Counted from the first letter of the stretch, positions 43,075-55,743 are shown. The stretch: DNA of 64,000 nucleotides from Arabidopsis thaliana (GCF_000001735.4 NC_003070.9:11216001-11280000); one strand, 5' to 3'. Notes: generated by a model from the letters alone, not told the origin. Numbers and translations: made by a program.

Positions 43075-43737
43075 TAGGGCCGGGCAAAATATTCGTTCGA
43101 TCCGCTTCGATTCGGTATTTGATTTGATTTGATTCGAAAAATCCAAATATCCGTAAGATTTTGGACCAAAACAAATAGGAAAATGTAGTATTCGTAAAAA
43201 CCGAATCAAATAACGAATATTGTTTTTTAAAAAATCGAATATCCACTTCGATCCGTATCTTTTTATATATATTAAAAATATAGTTATATCTATATATAGA
43301 TATCATAAATAGTTTGTGTATTGTTGCCATTTTATGTTTTTATGTTAAGATATTTGTTTGTTCATTTTTTTTTCATGTTATGTTTTGATCAATGGCATCA
43401 AAAACTATAGGTTTTAGTTTTTGGAATTAGTTTGATAACATTTTGCTGACCGATGATACCAACAACGGTTGTGTTTGGTATTTAAAACTTATTTTGAAAG
43501 CATGTTTAATAAAAACTTTGAATATCTGATATGGTTATATAGTATACAAATTTTTTTTAATATTTAAATGTATCAAAGCGGATATCCGCAAATATCACAA
43601 AAAATTCCGGATATTCGAAATTCCGGATATCCGGAAATTTTCGAAGCAAAGCAAATCACAAAATCAAGTATTCGTTAAAACGAATCGAATAACAAATATC
43701 ACAATTTTTCCGGATATCTGCTTCGTGCCTAGACCTA
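43075..43737. mobile_element. hAT-type MITE, 663 bp
   Basis: The left end begins TAGGGCCGGGCA and the right end, read on the minus strand, begins TAGGTCTAGGCA, an imperfect inverted repeat of the TAGGGnTGGGCA type seen in non-autonomous hAT elements. The flanks gATATGGt (43067-43074) and aATATGGc (43738-43745) form an eight-base target duplication with six matches, as expected for hAT. The interior is filled with dispersed variants of GGATATCCG and ATTCGATTCG, and has no coding capacity. It lies about 600 bp upstream of SH3P1. Confidence 0.8.
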
Positions 43738-43871
43738 AATATGGCTATTTGATTTTAGGAAGAAATTTAATTTAGTAAGTAGAGATATTATTTATACTGA
43801 ATATTCATTACATTGCAATAATTATGAATATCAGATAATAAAAACGCTAGCTCTTAACGGCAACGTTTGCT

Positions 43872-45209
43872 TCATAAGTTCCCGGAGCAATCCATGCGTT
43901 GAAACGATACCGTTTTGGTCTCCAAGTCATAGCCAACAAGGAAATCCATTTGAACCATGTTTCCGTATATAGCAACTTCAGTTGTCGGAATCATACTCAA
44001 GCACACTGTATCTTCATTTAGTTTCACGAACGCGTTTATCGGACTCAGCTTCACGTCGGCGTTCGTGAAATGCATTGTTATCGCCGGCAAACCGATCTCT
44101 TTGTCTCCGGATTTGAAACAATGTGTTAAAAGCCCTTGTGGATCACTCACACGCTTTGCTCCGGTTACTGATTCTTCCACGGCCGTACCAAAGTCATCGT
44201 AAAATCCTGAGTCGAGAAGGGTAAGGGTTGTACCGGAATCGATTATGATGTTTCCGGTTCTCTTTGATGATTTCCCGTTTAATCCGTATCCTCCTCCGGT
44301 GTATGGAAGCTTGGTTTTGCCGACGGTGACTGCTTCGAGTGTCAAGAAATAGTAAGTCTCGGGGTCTTTTTGGATTAAGGGTGTAGTGAGCGTAGCGGAG
44401 TCTTTGCTTGGATTGGAAGGTATCGAGTTGGTTCCTAGGTTTATGACGCTTGTGCCGTTTGTTGTAGCTGCCGTGTGTGACAAGCAATACGAGAATTTCT
44501 TCCCTATGGAAGAACCAAGCTGGGAAACTAACGATAATGGACCACCTCCGAGTCCGATGATTCCGGATCCGGTTTCTTCGAATGTACCACCGTTGTTGTA
44601 GCCGCAACCAAAGACAGTACCGGGGAAAGAAACAGAGGAGCCAGAGGAAGAATCAATGGAGATTGTTTCGGTCGCAACATCTCCTTTGGTAAACGAATTA
44701 TCTCCATAAGAGTAACGGTATTTGCAGATGTCTTTAGATTCGTCGCATCCTTCTTCGTGTTCGGACAAGGCTTGACAGGTTTTTGAATCGCAAGATTCTG
44801 TTTTGTAGGTGGAAGATTTCTTCTTGTCGAAGAGTGGACTGTTTTGTTTGTAACATTGTTGACATGGCTTACATTGGACCCAAGTTAGGTCACTTCCCGT
44901 GTCAGCAATGGCGAAAACTTTCGACGGTGGAGTACCGATTGAGATGGACATGAAGTATTCGCCGCCATTTGAGATTAAACCGGATTGGAGATCGGTTTTG
45001 GTTGTGAAACGGCGAGAACGTGAGATTGATCGGAGGAAAGCAGCGTTGAGACGGTCAGAGACAGTGTGGTGAGGGTTGTAGAGTGGAGAATGAGGAGAGT
45101 CACGGTGGATTAGCTCGACGGTTAAGTTCTCTCGGTTAGCTGAAGAATTGGAAGCAAAGAAGAAGCTGATGGCTAAGAGAGAACAGTAGAGAAAAGTTTT
45201 GGTTGCCAT
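43872..45209 (-). CDS. Aspartyl protease of the CDR1/nepenthesin type (A1B)
   Basis: Intronless, 445 residues from the Met at 45209. A signal peptide (FLYCSLLAISFFFASNSSA) is followed by a propeptide with ENLTVELIHRDSPHSPLYNP, the typical start of CDR1-like proteases. The first catalytic motif is ADTGSDLTWVQC with Asp103, and the second is DSGTTLTLL (about residue 325). The plant-specific insert has many Cys (CKPCQQCY, CDSKTCQALSEHEEGC). N-glycosylation sites occur. It is likely secreted to the apoplast. The frame extends 55 codons upstream but that part lacks protease features, so I take the signal-peptide start. It agrees with At1g31450. Confidence 0.93.
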   Translation of the reverse strand: MATKTFLYCSLLAISFFFASNSSANRENLTVELIHRDSPHSPLYNPHHTVSDRLNAAFLRSISRSRRFTTKTDLQSGLISNGGEYFMSISIGTPPSKVFAIADTGSDLTWVQCKPCQQCYKQNSPLFDKKKSSTYKTESCDSKTCQALSEHEEGCDESKDICKYRYSYGDNSFTKGDVATETISIDSSSGSSVSFPGTVFGCGYNNGGTFEETGSGIIGLGGGPLSLVSQLGSSIGKKFSYCLSHTAATTNGTSVINLGTNSIPSNPSKDSATLTTPLIQKDPETYYFLTLEAVTVGKTKLPYTGGGYGLNGKSSKRTGNIIIDSGTTLTLLDSGFYDDFGTAVEESVTGAKRVSDPQGLLTHCFKSGDKEIGLPAITMHFTNADVKLSPINAFVKLNEDTVCLSMIPTTEVAIYGNMVQMDFLVGYDLETKTVSFQRMDCSGNL

Positions 45210-45704
45210 TTTTGGATGATTTGGTAAGTTTGTGGTGTAGACTTGTAGTGAGTCTGTGAGTGAAAGAGTGCAAGGGTTTATAAACAGCATGAAAGGGAAC
45301 TTGAAAAGATTGAAACGGCAACGAGTTTGGCGACGTGGTGAGAATGTGATTGATAGATTAGCTTTAAATTTCATTAAGACTGCTAAGTTATTGAGAGGTT
45401 TAGTGGAGATGATTATTGATTTATTTTTAAAGAAAAAAACAGAGTCGTAGCATTAATCTTGTGAATTGGATCGTTCTGATTTTACAAAGTGTAACGTAAA
45501 TTATAAATTTTCAACAAATTCTTAGGAAAGACTTGGAATTGAAATAATTAAGCTTAACAAAAATATAATACTACTTAGTTATGATTTATTTATATTTCTG
45601 GTTACATTTATATATCTATGAAGCATTTCTTCAAACCGGACTCAAAACTAAATAACCAAAACAACAAAACCAGATAAACCCAAATTGCACATTTCCCAAA
45701 TCTC
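45210..45704. other. Protease promoter and 3' side of the next gene
   Basis: About 500 bases, AT-rich in the second half. The first 100 bases are the protease leader. No gene. Confidence 0.5.
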
Positions 45705-46610
45705 TCAATCATCAAAATCGAATCTAGCTGATGCATGTTTCGCCATTTTAATGATCTCAGCTGCTTCTTTCCTCATCTTCTGTTGTTCCTTAAGCGCTTT
45801 CTTCAACATTTTCCTTTGATCTTCCACTGGAAACGCATTCAAATCAGATAAAAACTCATCGAAATCAACGTTCCTCTCTCGACCAGAAGAGTAAGTAGCA
45901 GCACCAAATGATTTACAGTTTTTGAGATTCTTCTTGTTGGTTGTTGATTTTTTCGGTGAAGAACGCCAAATGGATCCGATGAGTTTCGACGGAGATAACT
46001 TATCGAACCATGACGACTTTGATTTCGGTTTCGATTTCTTTTCTGGTTCTGAATCTGTTGATGGTGGTGTAGCTAAATCGATTGACGATGATGAAGATGG
46101 TGATACGATTCTTCGTTTCTCTTTAGGAAGCTTCTTCTTCGTTTGTTGTTTCACTGGCGAGAGAATTTTACTCTCACTGATGTTTCCAGAATCTGAGAAA
46201 TCTCCACTTCCATTAGAGACAAGCTCAGCTTGAGAACTCGATTTCAAATCCAGATCACGTTTTTTTCTCGAGAGATTACTCGAATCTTCATCAGATAAAC
46301 TCACAGAGCCAGTTTTTTTACCTGGATTTCTTCGATTTCCTGAGAAATTCACATTCACGCTTTTGGAATGTGAGAGAGGCTTCTGCCTATTCATCGAAGA
46401 AGATGAAGATACCGGTTCGTGTCGTGGAGCAGCTGGAAGAGATTTGAGGCGACGGAAGCGAGATTCGAGATCATCTGGAAGAGTAGAATCGGTGAATCCA
46501 GAACAATTGATAGCAGCTACTTGCTCCAAATCAGAAAGCTCCTTCGCTTGCGAAATTAGCTCTTCCACTGCTGAATCGTCTGTATCTGAAAAATACCCAA
46601 AATCCGCCAT
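45705..46610 (-). CDS. Unknown protein with conserved C-terminal helical segment
   Basis: Intronless, 301 residues from the Met at 46610 (MADFGYFSDTDDSAVEELI). An acidic N-terminal helix (SAVEELISQAKELSDLEQ) is followed by a long Ser/Lys-rich, probably disordered middle with basic clusters (SRKKRDLDLKS, KKKLPKEKRRI). A basic WFDKLSPSKLIGSIW motif comes next, and the C-terminus is a helix of about 50 residues (DEFLSDLNAFPVEDQRKMLK, EQQKMRKEAAEIIKMAKHAS). Low complexity and charge suggest a nuclear or regulatory protein, but I recognise no family. Two in-frame Met codons precede it by 5 residues. It agrees with the unknown gene At1g31460. Confidence 0.8.
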   Translation of the reverse strand: MADFGYFSDTDDSAVEELISQAKELSDLEQVAAINCSGFTDSTLPDDLESRFRRLKSLPAAPRHEPVSSSSSMNRQKPLSHSKSVNVNFSGNRRNPGKKTGSVSLSDEDSSNLSRKKRDLDLKSSSQAELVSNGSGDFSDSGNISESKILSPVKQQTKKKLPKEKRRIVSPSSSSSIDLATPPSTDSEPEKKSKPKSKSSWFDKLSPSKLIGSIWRSSPKKSTTNKKNLKNCKSFGAATYSSGRERNVDFDEFLSDLNAFPVEDQRKMLKKALKEQQKMRKEAAEIIKMAKHASARFDFDD

Positions 46611-46936
46611 TATCGATGAGATCAAGCTTCTTAGGGTTTATTTTTTGCTTTTTGGTGGAGACGAAAGAAATAAGAGTGAGAGAGAAAGAAAATGATAAAA
46701 GTCGTCACAACGGCTAATTCATGATTTTGTCAGTTACGTTGGCTCCGATTCTGTGCGCGTCAATTTTGATGACTAACCCACAAAATGTGTGATTAAGCTT
46801 TAATCTAATTACTTTATTAAAGACAATTTTAATTTAAGATTCTATTCATATAATATGTAAGCAAAAACTGGTGTCTTTCTCTCAATAAGTTCCACTAATT
46901 ATCTTTTCTGTGGTTTCTTTGTGTTACAGATTTGAT
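46611..46936. other. Intergenic DNA between the unknown gene and NFD4
   Basis: The promoter side of the unknown gene and the 3' flank of NFD4. Nothing else seen. Confidence 0.5.
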
Positions 46937-48944
46937 TTACAATGGATCAAGATCCTTGTACGATGATGTTAATGAAACCTTGTCTTGTTCAAGCCGGTGA
47001 TAAACCGGTTTGGTTCGTATGTACAGTGACAGACTTGAGACGACGCCGAGGATAGACAAGCAACCCCAAAACACAAACGTTTTGAAGTAGCAATCTCTTC
47101 CGATGCAAACGATTGAGTCAGACACTATTGGTGTTATATCGGGGCTTGCGTTGGCTTCGTAAATGGAGGCAGCGATGTAACCGTATAAGAGTGAGCCGAT
47201 TGGTATGTTTGTGATGAGAATGTTGTGGTTAACACCTACGCTATTGGGTCCAAAGAGATCAGATGTTATGGAGACTGCGGCTGCGAATATGAAACCTGAA
47301 CTCAGACCGATTAATGCGGTTGCGGTCTGCAATGCTGTTTGTTGTGAGGATGATACCGCTAGTAAAAAGAAAGCGATTGGAGTTGGTAAGAGTGCGATTG
47401 CAAACCAGCCGGTTCTTGTTAAACGAAATCTCCTGCAAGATCCAATATTCTTGATGAGAATATGTTATTTCAATTTCACATTAAGACATTCCTTAATCTA
47501 AAATGAAACTTACTTGTGCATAAAATCTGGTGCGGCAGAGAGCAATCTACCGAAGAAGGAGAATGAAGAGTAGATTGTGACTAGTGTAGTAGAGTTTTGT
47601 CCCAAAGACTGAGCAATCTGTCCCAAATTGTTGCTGTAAACAAGGCCAATTGTGCCACCACAGAAATACGCAATGTAGTATAACCAAAACTCCAATCTAC
47701 TTATGAGCAATCGAAACGAATGTTCATCACCGAGCCTCACTGTGTTCCCTTCCTTAGCAGTCCCCATATGTTCATACCCGGTTTTGCTGGAAACGGACGT
47801 TTTTTGGTTCTTGAGCTCATCTATGTTAAGCATAACATAGCCAGAGCTTTCATGGTTTAAACGAGCGTTAATGACCGGAAGAAAGTAATCCCGAGCATAA
47901 ACGAGAAGAGGAGCACACAAGGGGAAAACCAGAAGGACGACAGCTCCAATGAAATTCAAACGCGCTGATGAAGTACTGGAACTAGATAGGAGAAGGTGGA
48001 AACTCGTAATGACAGCTAAAACATTCAAAATGGTAAACACATGGGAGTCATGTCTGCGGGAATCATAGTCCGGAGTAGTATCTAGAGACGGTTTAGTAAG
48101 AACTGGGTAAAGAGCAGCAAAGGAAACAACAAGGGGAACCAGAGAGTTCAGCAGAAGGTATAGATTGGACGACGACGGGTTAATTGCATTGAAAGCAAGG
48201 GAGTACAATGCTGCACTGATTCCATTGAAGCTTACCGTTAAAGATAAGGCGAGAGCACGATTGTTCGGGAAATGACGAATGCAGAGGATGAAACATGCTG
48301 TGTTGAACCAACAGATACTTAATCCAGCTAACAAGCAGCAGAGAAACACCTATCATGTTGAAAAGATTCAATTACTAAACCAAATCAAATGCAGTTCTCT
48401 CACGATTCTAACAAACTAATCTACCAATTCCACATTCAAATCAGATCCTTGAAGCAACAATATCTTAGTAAAAACTAACAAGAATTTCGTATGAATCTTT
48501 CGAATTCAAGTAGTTATATATATGTACCAGAGAATAAGGCAAAGTGATGATGTTGGTGATGACTAGCCACTGAACACCGTAACCAACAAATCCCATAGCC
48601 GCCGCAGCGAAAAGAACGACGGAGAGAGGGAAATAACCTAAAGCAATCCCAGACGACCATCCAAACGCTTTCCCCAAATCAGAAGCCACGGCGAGGTAAT
48701 TTAACCTCACCTGAGAAATTCCGAGAACTGATTTGAGATGGGAAGAGTAAGCTGAGAAATCGAAGTTGGTTCCCGTCGATGCTTGGATCCAGATCGCTGC
48801 CACAAGAACAGTCCATTTCCGCCATCGACCGAACATGGTCCTGAGAGGCGGAAGATGTTTCCGGTGAAACTTTGTTTCTCCGTCGTCGAAGGAGGCTCGG
48901 TTAGGTCGGAGTTTATCTGAAACATCTCTGATACGAGGTCTCAT
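46937..48944 (-). CDS. NFD4: Nodulin-like major facilitator protein NFD4
   Basis: Three exons, 48528-48944, 47514-48349 and 46937-47432, give 582 residues. About a dozen hydrophobic segments are visible: WTVLVAAIWIQAS, LSVVLFAAAAMGFVGYG, VFLCCLLAGLSICWFNTACFI, and in the last exon FIFAAAVSITSDLFG, NIPIGSLLYGYIAASIYE, and FVFWGCLSILGVVSSLSLYI. The N-terminal half has the nodulin-like signature (YSSHLKSVLGISQ, RLNYLAVASDLGKAFGW) and the C-terminal half the MFS/OFA-like part (LGQNSTTLVTIYSSFSFFGRL). Mutation of NFD4 disturbs karyogamy in the female gametophyte; the transported compound is unknown. Met at 48983 would add 13 residues and cannot be excluded. Confidence 0.9.
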
Positions 48945-50224
48945 ATACAAAGGAAGATGATTGATGTTGACCGATGCTTGCAAAAAAGCGTTTAGTTGTT
49001 CATCTACCGCTTTTGATCTTTGTTCAATAAAAGGGATTTTGGGTTTTTGATGTTAATTTTTTTATTTTATTTTAACAAGTGTCGTATTTTAAATGTTTTA
49101 GGTAAAAATGGTTTAGTTGGTATTGATTTAGGCAACACTATTTATTTTGCTTTGAAGTGTAGAAAACGTAAACTGTCAAAATAAACGTAAATGAAAACAA
49201 AGAAGTGGTGAGAATTAAGGAATCTTGCACCTTAGACTAAGAATCAAGGACCATGTCAATATCATATGGTTTAGACCAACGAATTTCTTATTGGCAAAGC
49301 ATTTAAATTTATTATAGTGGTTAAGATTGGTATGGTTATGAGGATGAGGTAGCACAAATGATGAACTTCTAAATTCTAACCATCCAAAAAGAAGTATTTT
49401 GAAGGTTTCAAAGCTACGATTCTTTTGGTAAGAATCTACGAAGGTGACCAACAAGTAAGTAACATAGAGCCTCATTAGATCCCAAATTTTGTAATCCTTT
49501 GGCTTTTGCTATACCATAATCGCAAGTATCTTCCTAAAAATCACTATCGGTGGAGTGATTAAGCTAAAATGGAGCTGTTAATTTATCATTTTCCATAATT
49601 CAAAACACACATGCTTGCTATCTTTAAATAACACACTATTGAAACAATTTTGGTAGATCAACACCAACACATTTTATTTTGACTTTTGGCAAATTTATCC
49701 TTCACTTGTAACAACAAGACAAATTGGTTCGTTTTTTTCGAAATTATGACTTGGCATCTACGTGGCAGTGGTTTAAGTAGATGACAGTACACGCAACCGC
49801 TGAAGCAAAGTTTCGTTGGGTTCTCTTCTCTCACGAATATTCTTCAATACCAACAAAACCAATTCAATTCGATTTCCCAGCTGTCACTCTTCTTTTTCAA
49901 ACGACCTTTTTTTTTTAATTTGTTTCTTCTTCTTCTTTCTAATTCTCCTCTCGCGATTTAGCTTTATTCAAATCAAAAATCTTTAATCTTTCTGTTAAAT
50001 TCTCGTCTAAAGCTTCCTCCTTTAACCCCCTCTGTATCGTGGTATGTGTTTGATTCTTTATTTTCTCTGTAGGGTTTTGTTAAATTTTCAATAATTGATC
50101 GCCGAACAGATTAGAAACTTGTAGTTGATTCGAAATTAGACTTCTTTGTTGTTTCTGATTACCGATTTAGGTTTTTGTGTGTTTGTAAGTCTAAAGTTTG
50201 ATGCTTTATGATTTTCTTGATCAG
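48945..50224. promoter_or_regulatory. Divergent promoter region of NFD4 and SGR2 with SGR2 leader intron
   Basis: The two genes are transcribed away from each other across this 1.3 kb. The central part is AT-rich and unremarkable. The right part is CT-rich leader of SGR2 (49900-50040). A leader intron runs from GGTATGTG at 50042 to TTGATCAG ending at 50224, directly before the ATG, so the start codon is the first codon of the next exon. Confidence 0.6.
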
Positions 50225-53200
50225 ATGGAAGATAGAGAGACACATTTAGGAACTCGGGAGGTTAATGAAACATCTCCTGATTTGTTAAAGAACACGCCTT
50301 CGAACATTGCGAGGTTGGAAGATGTGATTGAGCAATGCCATGGTAGACAAAAGTATCTTGCTCAGACTAGAAGTCCATCTGATGGGAGTGATGTTCGGTG
50401 GTACTTTTGTAAGGTTCCTTTGGCTGAAAATGGTGAGTCTAATTGGCTTAATTGGTTGGTTTGAGGGTTTAATAGAGAATGCAATTGTTTGTTTTGTCGA
50501 AATGTCTAATGGCTGGATTAAAGATGTAATGTGTTATTGTCTTTTCTGCAGAGTTAGCTGCTTCAGTACCTCGCACTGACGTAGTAGGAAAGAGTGAGTA
50601 TTTCCGTTTTGGTATGAGGGATTCTCTTGCGATTGAGGCGTCTTTCTTGCAGGTTCTTCTTCTTCTTCTAAGCTTTTGTGGTTTTACGATGTATTTGTAT
50701 ATCTCGACAAGTTCTTGCCTCTTGGCTGTTTGGTTCAAGATTTGAATGAAACTATCATATCTGATAATATTTTGGGATATTTGTGCTATAGAGAGAAGAT
50801 GAGTTGTTGTCACTCTGGTGGAAAGAGTACGCAGAATGCAGCGAAGGTCCGAAACTGCAAGTTAATTCTAAAAAGAAATCAATTGAAACTCCTTCAGAAG
50901 CTTCCGTGTCCTCTAGTCTATATGAAGTTGAAGAGGAGCGAGTAGGTGTACCTGTTAAGGGTGGGCTATATGAGGTACATTGTGCAGATATTTAAAGAAT
51001 GTTTTAGAAGTTTCTTGTAAATTTTACGTGTTGAGCCAGTAGAGTCCTTGTGTGCAATCCATATTTCTGACCACGGAACTGGAATTCTGCAGGTGGACTT
51101 GGTGAGGAGGCATTGTTTTCCCGTGTACTGGAATGGAGATAATCGGCGTGTGCTTAGAGGTCACTGGTTTGCTCGTAAAGGTGGCCTAGACTGGCTTCCG
51201 ATTCCAGAAACTGTTTCTGAGCAGTTGGAGGTTGCATATCGTAACAAGGTTAGATATCTTTCTGTGGAATACAATTTGAATTTGTGATCCCCATTTGCCT
51301 AGAACTAGAAGTAATTGATGCATTTCTGTTAAGGTTCATAAATCCACTAAAGCTATCTCTTGTTACATTTTATCTCTTTCTTTTGTATAGTTCTATGCGT
51401 ATATATTGTTGATGATATGACAATAGCACCAATTACTTTGGACTTTTCAACCAGGTTTGGCGCAGAAGAAGTTTTCAACCCTCTGGGCTTTTTGCAGCTC
51501 GTATTGATTTGCAGGGTTCTAGTCTGGTATGTGTTTGATTTCATGGGAAAGAACTGTAATTTTTTCGCCAGTATAATGGTTGCATAGATAACATTATCTG
51601 AAGTCGTATATGTAGGGACTCCATGCTCTCTTTACTGGGGAGGATGACACCTGGGAAGCGTGGCTTAATGTTGATCCTTCTGGGTTCTCTGGCATCGTTG
51701 GATATACTGGGAATGGAATTAAGTTGAGACGTGGTTATGCTGGCTCCTACTCTCCAAAACCTACGCAGGTTTTAGACTATTCTGATTTATTTTCGTAACT
51801 GTCTTTGACTCTATACTTACCAGTCTCTAATGAAAAATCGAGTTAACTTCCATTTCTATATTTTTCTTATTAGCTGGTTAGTGTTCTTGTGATTGAACAC
51901 ACATTTCTTGTGCATTTTTTTAGGAAGAACTTCGCCAGCAAAAGGAGGAAGAGATGGATGACTATTGTTCTCAAGTATGTTTTAGTATACTTTTGTTTTC
52001 CATGAATGGCATTTGCATATCTGATCTCTGTCGTCTTATTTTTAAAATATCTCCAAATTTGAAGCTCTCTGAAACTGTTCTTTTGTGTTATTTTTTCCAG
52101 GTCCCTGTTCGGCATCTTGTATTTATGGTTCATGGTATTGGCCAAAAAGGAGAAAAGTCTAATCTTGTTGACGATGTTGGAAACTTTCGTCAAATCACGG
52201 CAGCTTTAGCGGAACGTCATCTAACCTCTCATCAGCTCAGCACTCAACGAGTTCTTTTCATCCCATGCCAGGTGGCTATACATGTATTTTTATCCCCTTC
52301 TGTTTTCATCTCTGTATAGTATGATCTTACTTTGTAGATTCTGTCTTTCTCTATTGTTTTTGTAGTGGAGAAAGGGTCTAAAGCTAAGTGGTGAAGCTGC
52401 TGTTGATAAATGTACTTTAGACGGTGTACGGCGTTTCCGAGAGATGCTAAGCGCAACTGTTCATGATGTGTTATACTACATGAGCCCCATTTATTGTCAG
52501 GCTATAATTGATTCGGTATTGATATATCCCAAATTTTATGCTCTCTCTGTCTTCTTACCAAATTGAAACCTATTCGTGATTGAGTTTTTAGATTTTGTGA
52601 CACCAGAAAACCTTAATAGATATTGTTACTTTAATTTTCTGTATTGTTATAACTGATAATCTTGTTTAGTATGAAAAGTGAATTGTGCTCCATTTTCGTT
52701 TTGCAGGTTTCAAAGCAACTGAATAGACTGTATCTAAAATTTTTAAAGCGGAATCCAGACTATGTCGGAAAGGTGCCCATCTTGTTTTGTCTTTTCATTC
52801 AATTGTTGACTGGTGTAAGCTTGCATGAAGTTGGAATTCATGGTCTGTTCATGGACATATTACAGATTTCCATTTATGGACATTCTCTGGGGAGTGTTCT
52901 CTCCTATGACATCTTATGTCATCAGCACAACTTGTCATCCCCATTTCCAATGGATTCAGTATACAAGAAATTTTTCCCAGATGAAGAATCTCCTCCAACT
53001 CCAGCTAAAGCTGACAAACCTTGTAGTTCACATCCATCATCAAATTTTGAGCCAGAGAAATCTGACCAGTTGAATAACCCCGAGAAAATCACAGGTCAAG
53101 ATAATAACACGATGGCTAAAGAACCAACAGTATTGGAGCATCACGATGTCATCCAGGAAGATCCTTCATTGATCTCTGATTCTGTTGTGGCCAACGTGGG

Positions 53201-55527
53201 TTTGGAAAGACGAGGTGGCCAGGAAGATGACCATCATGATTCTAGTGGTGCTATATCCTCACAGGATGTTCCAGATGGAGCGGACTGTAGAACGCCTGAT
53301 TCTCCATCATGTTCTCAAGAACAATCATGGGATAAAGAAAGTGTCAACTCTAATAATGAGGAGAGAATCAAGTTGTTACAAGATGAGGTAAATATCGGCA
53401 CTTTCAACTGTTCATTCTTGGATGAGATATGCAGTTTAGGTTCTTGTAAGCTTTCAACTCTTGTGTTCATAGCATCTGGTACTTTCTTAGTTTTGTGTTC
53501 TCTGTGGAAGTGTTGTCCAGTTTCTTTACTGTCTGACCGAAACAGAGAAGTAGTTATGTTTCCATTGATGGTAGTTATTGTTATCCCAGGTTAACTCATT
53601 GAGGTCAAAAGTCGCACAACTGCTATCAGAGAATGCCAGAATATTATCGGATGGTATTGTTTCTGACCCTTGATTTCTATCTTTCCCATATTTTGAGTTG
53701 TGTTTGAAAACTTCTTTTATGTACATCTTAGTGATGATATGAAATGATGTTATCAACAGAAAAAGCCAAGACATCTGTGGCGCCTAAGGAGCTCAACAAC
53801 GAGAAGGTGCAAACTGAAGATGCCGATGCACCTACAAGCTTTACTCCTTTTATCAAGTACCAAAAGCTTGAGTTCAAGGTCTGGGATTGTACAATTAAAA
53901 TATATAAATCTCATTCAGAAACTACACTGAAAAAAGTCATTCTAACTCTTAACTGCATATTCTGCTCAGGTTGACACTTTCTTTGCAGTTGGGTCTCCTC
54001 TTGGAGTTTTTCTTGCCCTTCGAAATATACGTCTTGGGATAGGTAATACTTATTTATGTAATTTCAGGATTGTGAAAACAAGAGATCCAAGAATTTTTTG
54101 TTTTTTTCTTGTATGTTCTTTACGCTGCTATTGAATTGCTTGTTTACCTTTCCTTGCAAAGTCTCTTTATATGCTCTAAAAGCTGTTCAATATGTGTTAG
54201 GTAAGGGAAAAGATTACTGGGAAGAGGAGAATGCTATTGAAGAGATGCCAGCTTGTCGTCGAATGTTCAATATATTTCACCCCTATGATCCTGTTGCATA
54301 TAGGTTAGTCTTCATGGAAATAAAACAGCTTGTAGCTAGTTTATGATATCGCTGTCTTTGTTACCTTCTTTTGCAAGTGTGTAACGCCAACTAAACTTTT
54401 GTTTCACGCAGAGTGGAGCCACTTGTCTGCAAAGAGTACCTTCCCGAACGACCCGTTATTATTCCCTACCACAGAGGAGGCAAGCGGTTGCATATTGGAT
54501 TACAGGTACTTGTAATTTTGTGGTTTGGTGTTTCGTTTTACTTCCTCTTCTAATTTGTTTGCTCTATGTAATGTTCTATAGGATTTCAGAGAAGATTTTG
54601 CTGCACGTTCACAGAGAATAATGAATCATTTTGATTCAGTAAGGGTGTGTGTTTTCAGACTTCTAATTACTTTTATCTATGTTTTAGTGTGACCCCAAGT
54701 TGTTATCTTTTGTGTTTCAATGTACAAAATACTTACCTTTAAATTCTCATGCAGACAAGAGTTCTCACTATTTGTCAATCCAAAAGTGCAGATAACCTAG
54801 ACGGTAAAAAAGTTGTTACTTCGCAAGGTTTTTTTCTATTACCTCTGATGTACTTCTAAGTATACTTGCATGTGTGATGGAACAGAGATGGAAGAAACTG
54901 ATGACGAAAAGGATGATAGGTCCTATGGTTCCTTAATGATAGAGAGATTAACTGGAACTCGAGACGGTCGGATAGATCACATGCTCCAGGTGAAGTTTTG
55001 ATGCATTTCCACCTAATTTATAACTTTTATGATTTTGTTGCATTCACCTTTTCGTTTGGTTCTTGGATAAAAGAATCAGTATGTACTAGATTTGGCTAAA
55101 GCTCTCTAGTTTGCATATAATGATTGCTGAAATATTTGGGTGATGCAGGAGAAAACCTTTGAGCATCCGTATCTACAAGCAATAGGAGCTCATACGTAAG
55201 TGAAACTTTTCATTGCTTACACATTACATGTAACGTTTAGAGCCAAAAACTCAAGACTGCTATATACTGTGCAGGAACTATTGGAGAGATCAAGATACTG
55301 CTCTTTTCATAATTAAACACTTGTATCGCGAGTTACCAGACGGACCAAACTCGCCCACGGAATCCACCGAAGGAGATGATAGTCCAAAAGACTCAAGTAG
55401 ACCTCATAGCTGGATAGACAGAAGAGAGGCTGATTATGATGATGAAGAGCTTCCTTTAACATTCTCCGACAAACAAATCACTAGAAGCTTCTCTGCAGAA
55501 GCCAAGAAATATTTGAAGAAGCCTTAA
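50225..55527 (+). CDS. SGR2: SHOOT GRAVITROPISM 2, DDHD-domain phospholipase A1-like protein
   Basis: Twenty-one coding exons give 933 residues: 50225-50432, 50552-50652, 50792-50974, 51093-51248, 51455-51526, 51616-51768, 51924-51974, 52101-52271, 52366-52515, 52707-52772, 52866-53387, 53590-53653, 53760-53878, 53970-54042, 54201-54303, 54412-54505, 54582-54644, 54755-54803, 54886-54989, 55149-55195, 55275-55527. The lipase motif is YGHSLGSVLS, with the likely nucleophile Ser444. The HLVFMVHGIGQKG segment upstream is the oxyanion-side strand. A coiled coil (IKLLQDEVNSLRSKVAQLLSE, about 600-630) precedes the DDHD domain (from AVGSPLGVFLALRN, about 677), which includes HPYDPVAYRVEPL and GAHTNYWRDQDTALFI. 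It acts at vacuolar membranes of endodermal cells for gravity sensing. All introns are GT-AG. Confidence 0.97.
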
Positions 55528-55743
55528 GACTTTGACCGTAGGTTTATATCGTATATCCGGTGAAAGCTCCCTGATTTTGTTTTTGTTTCCTGTGCAGAAG
55601 TAACATCTAGTGTAGAAAATGTGAAAAGTAAAAACTCCGACATGGTTTTGCCACATTGTAACCATAATTTTACATATAATAAAGCAAAACAATGAAAGCT
55701 TCTTCCTTTGGGGTTATTTTTTCGTTGTTAGCTTTGCTTGTTT

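Noticed and set aside
44194-44607. 137-codon minus frame within the aspartyl protease gene
   Set aside because: Arg/His-rich alternative frame of the real protease coding sequence.
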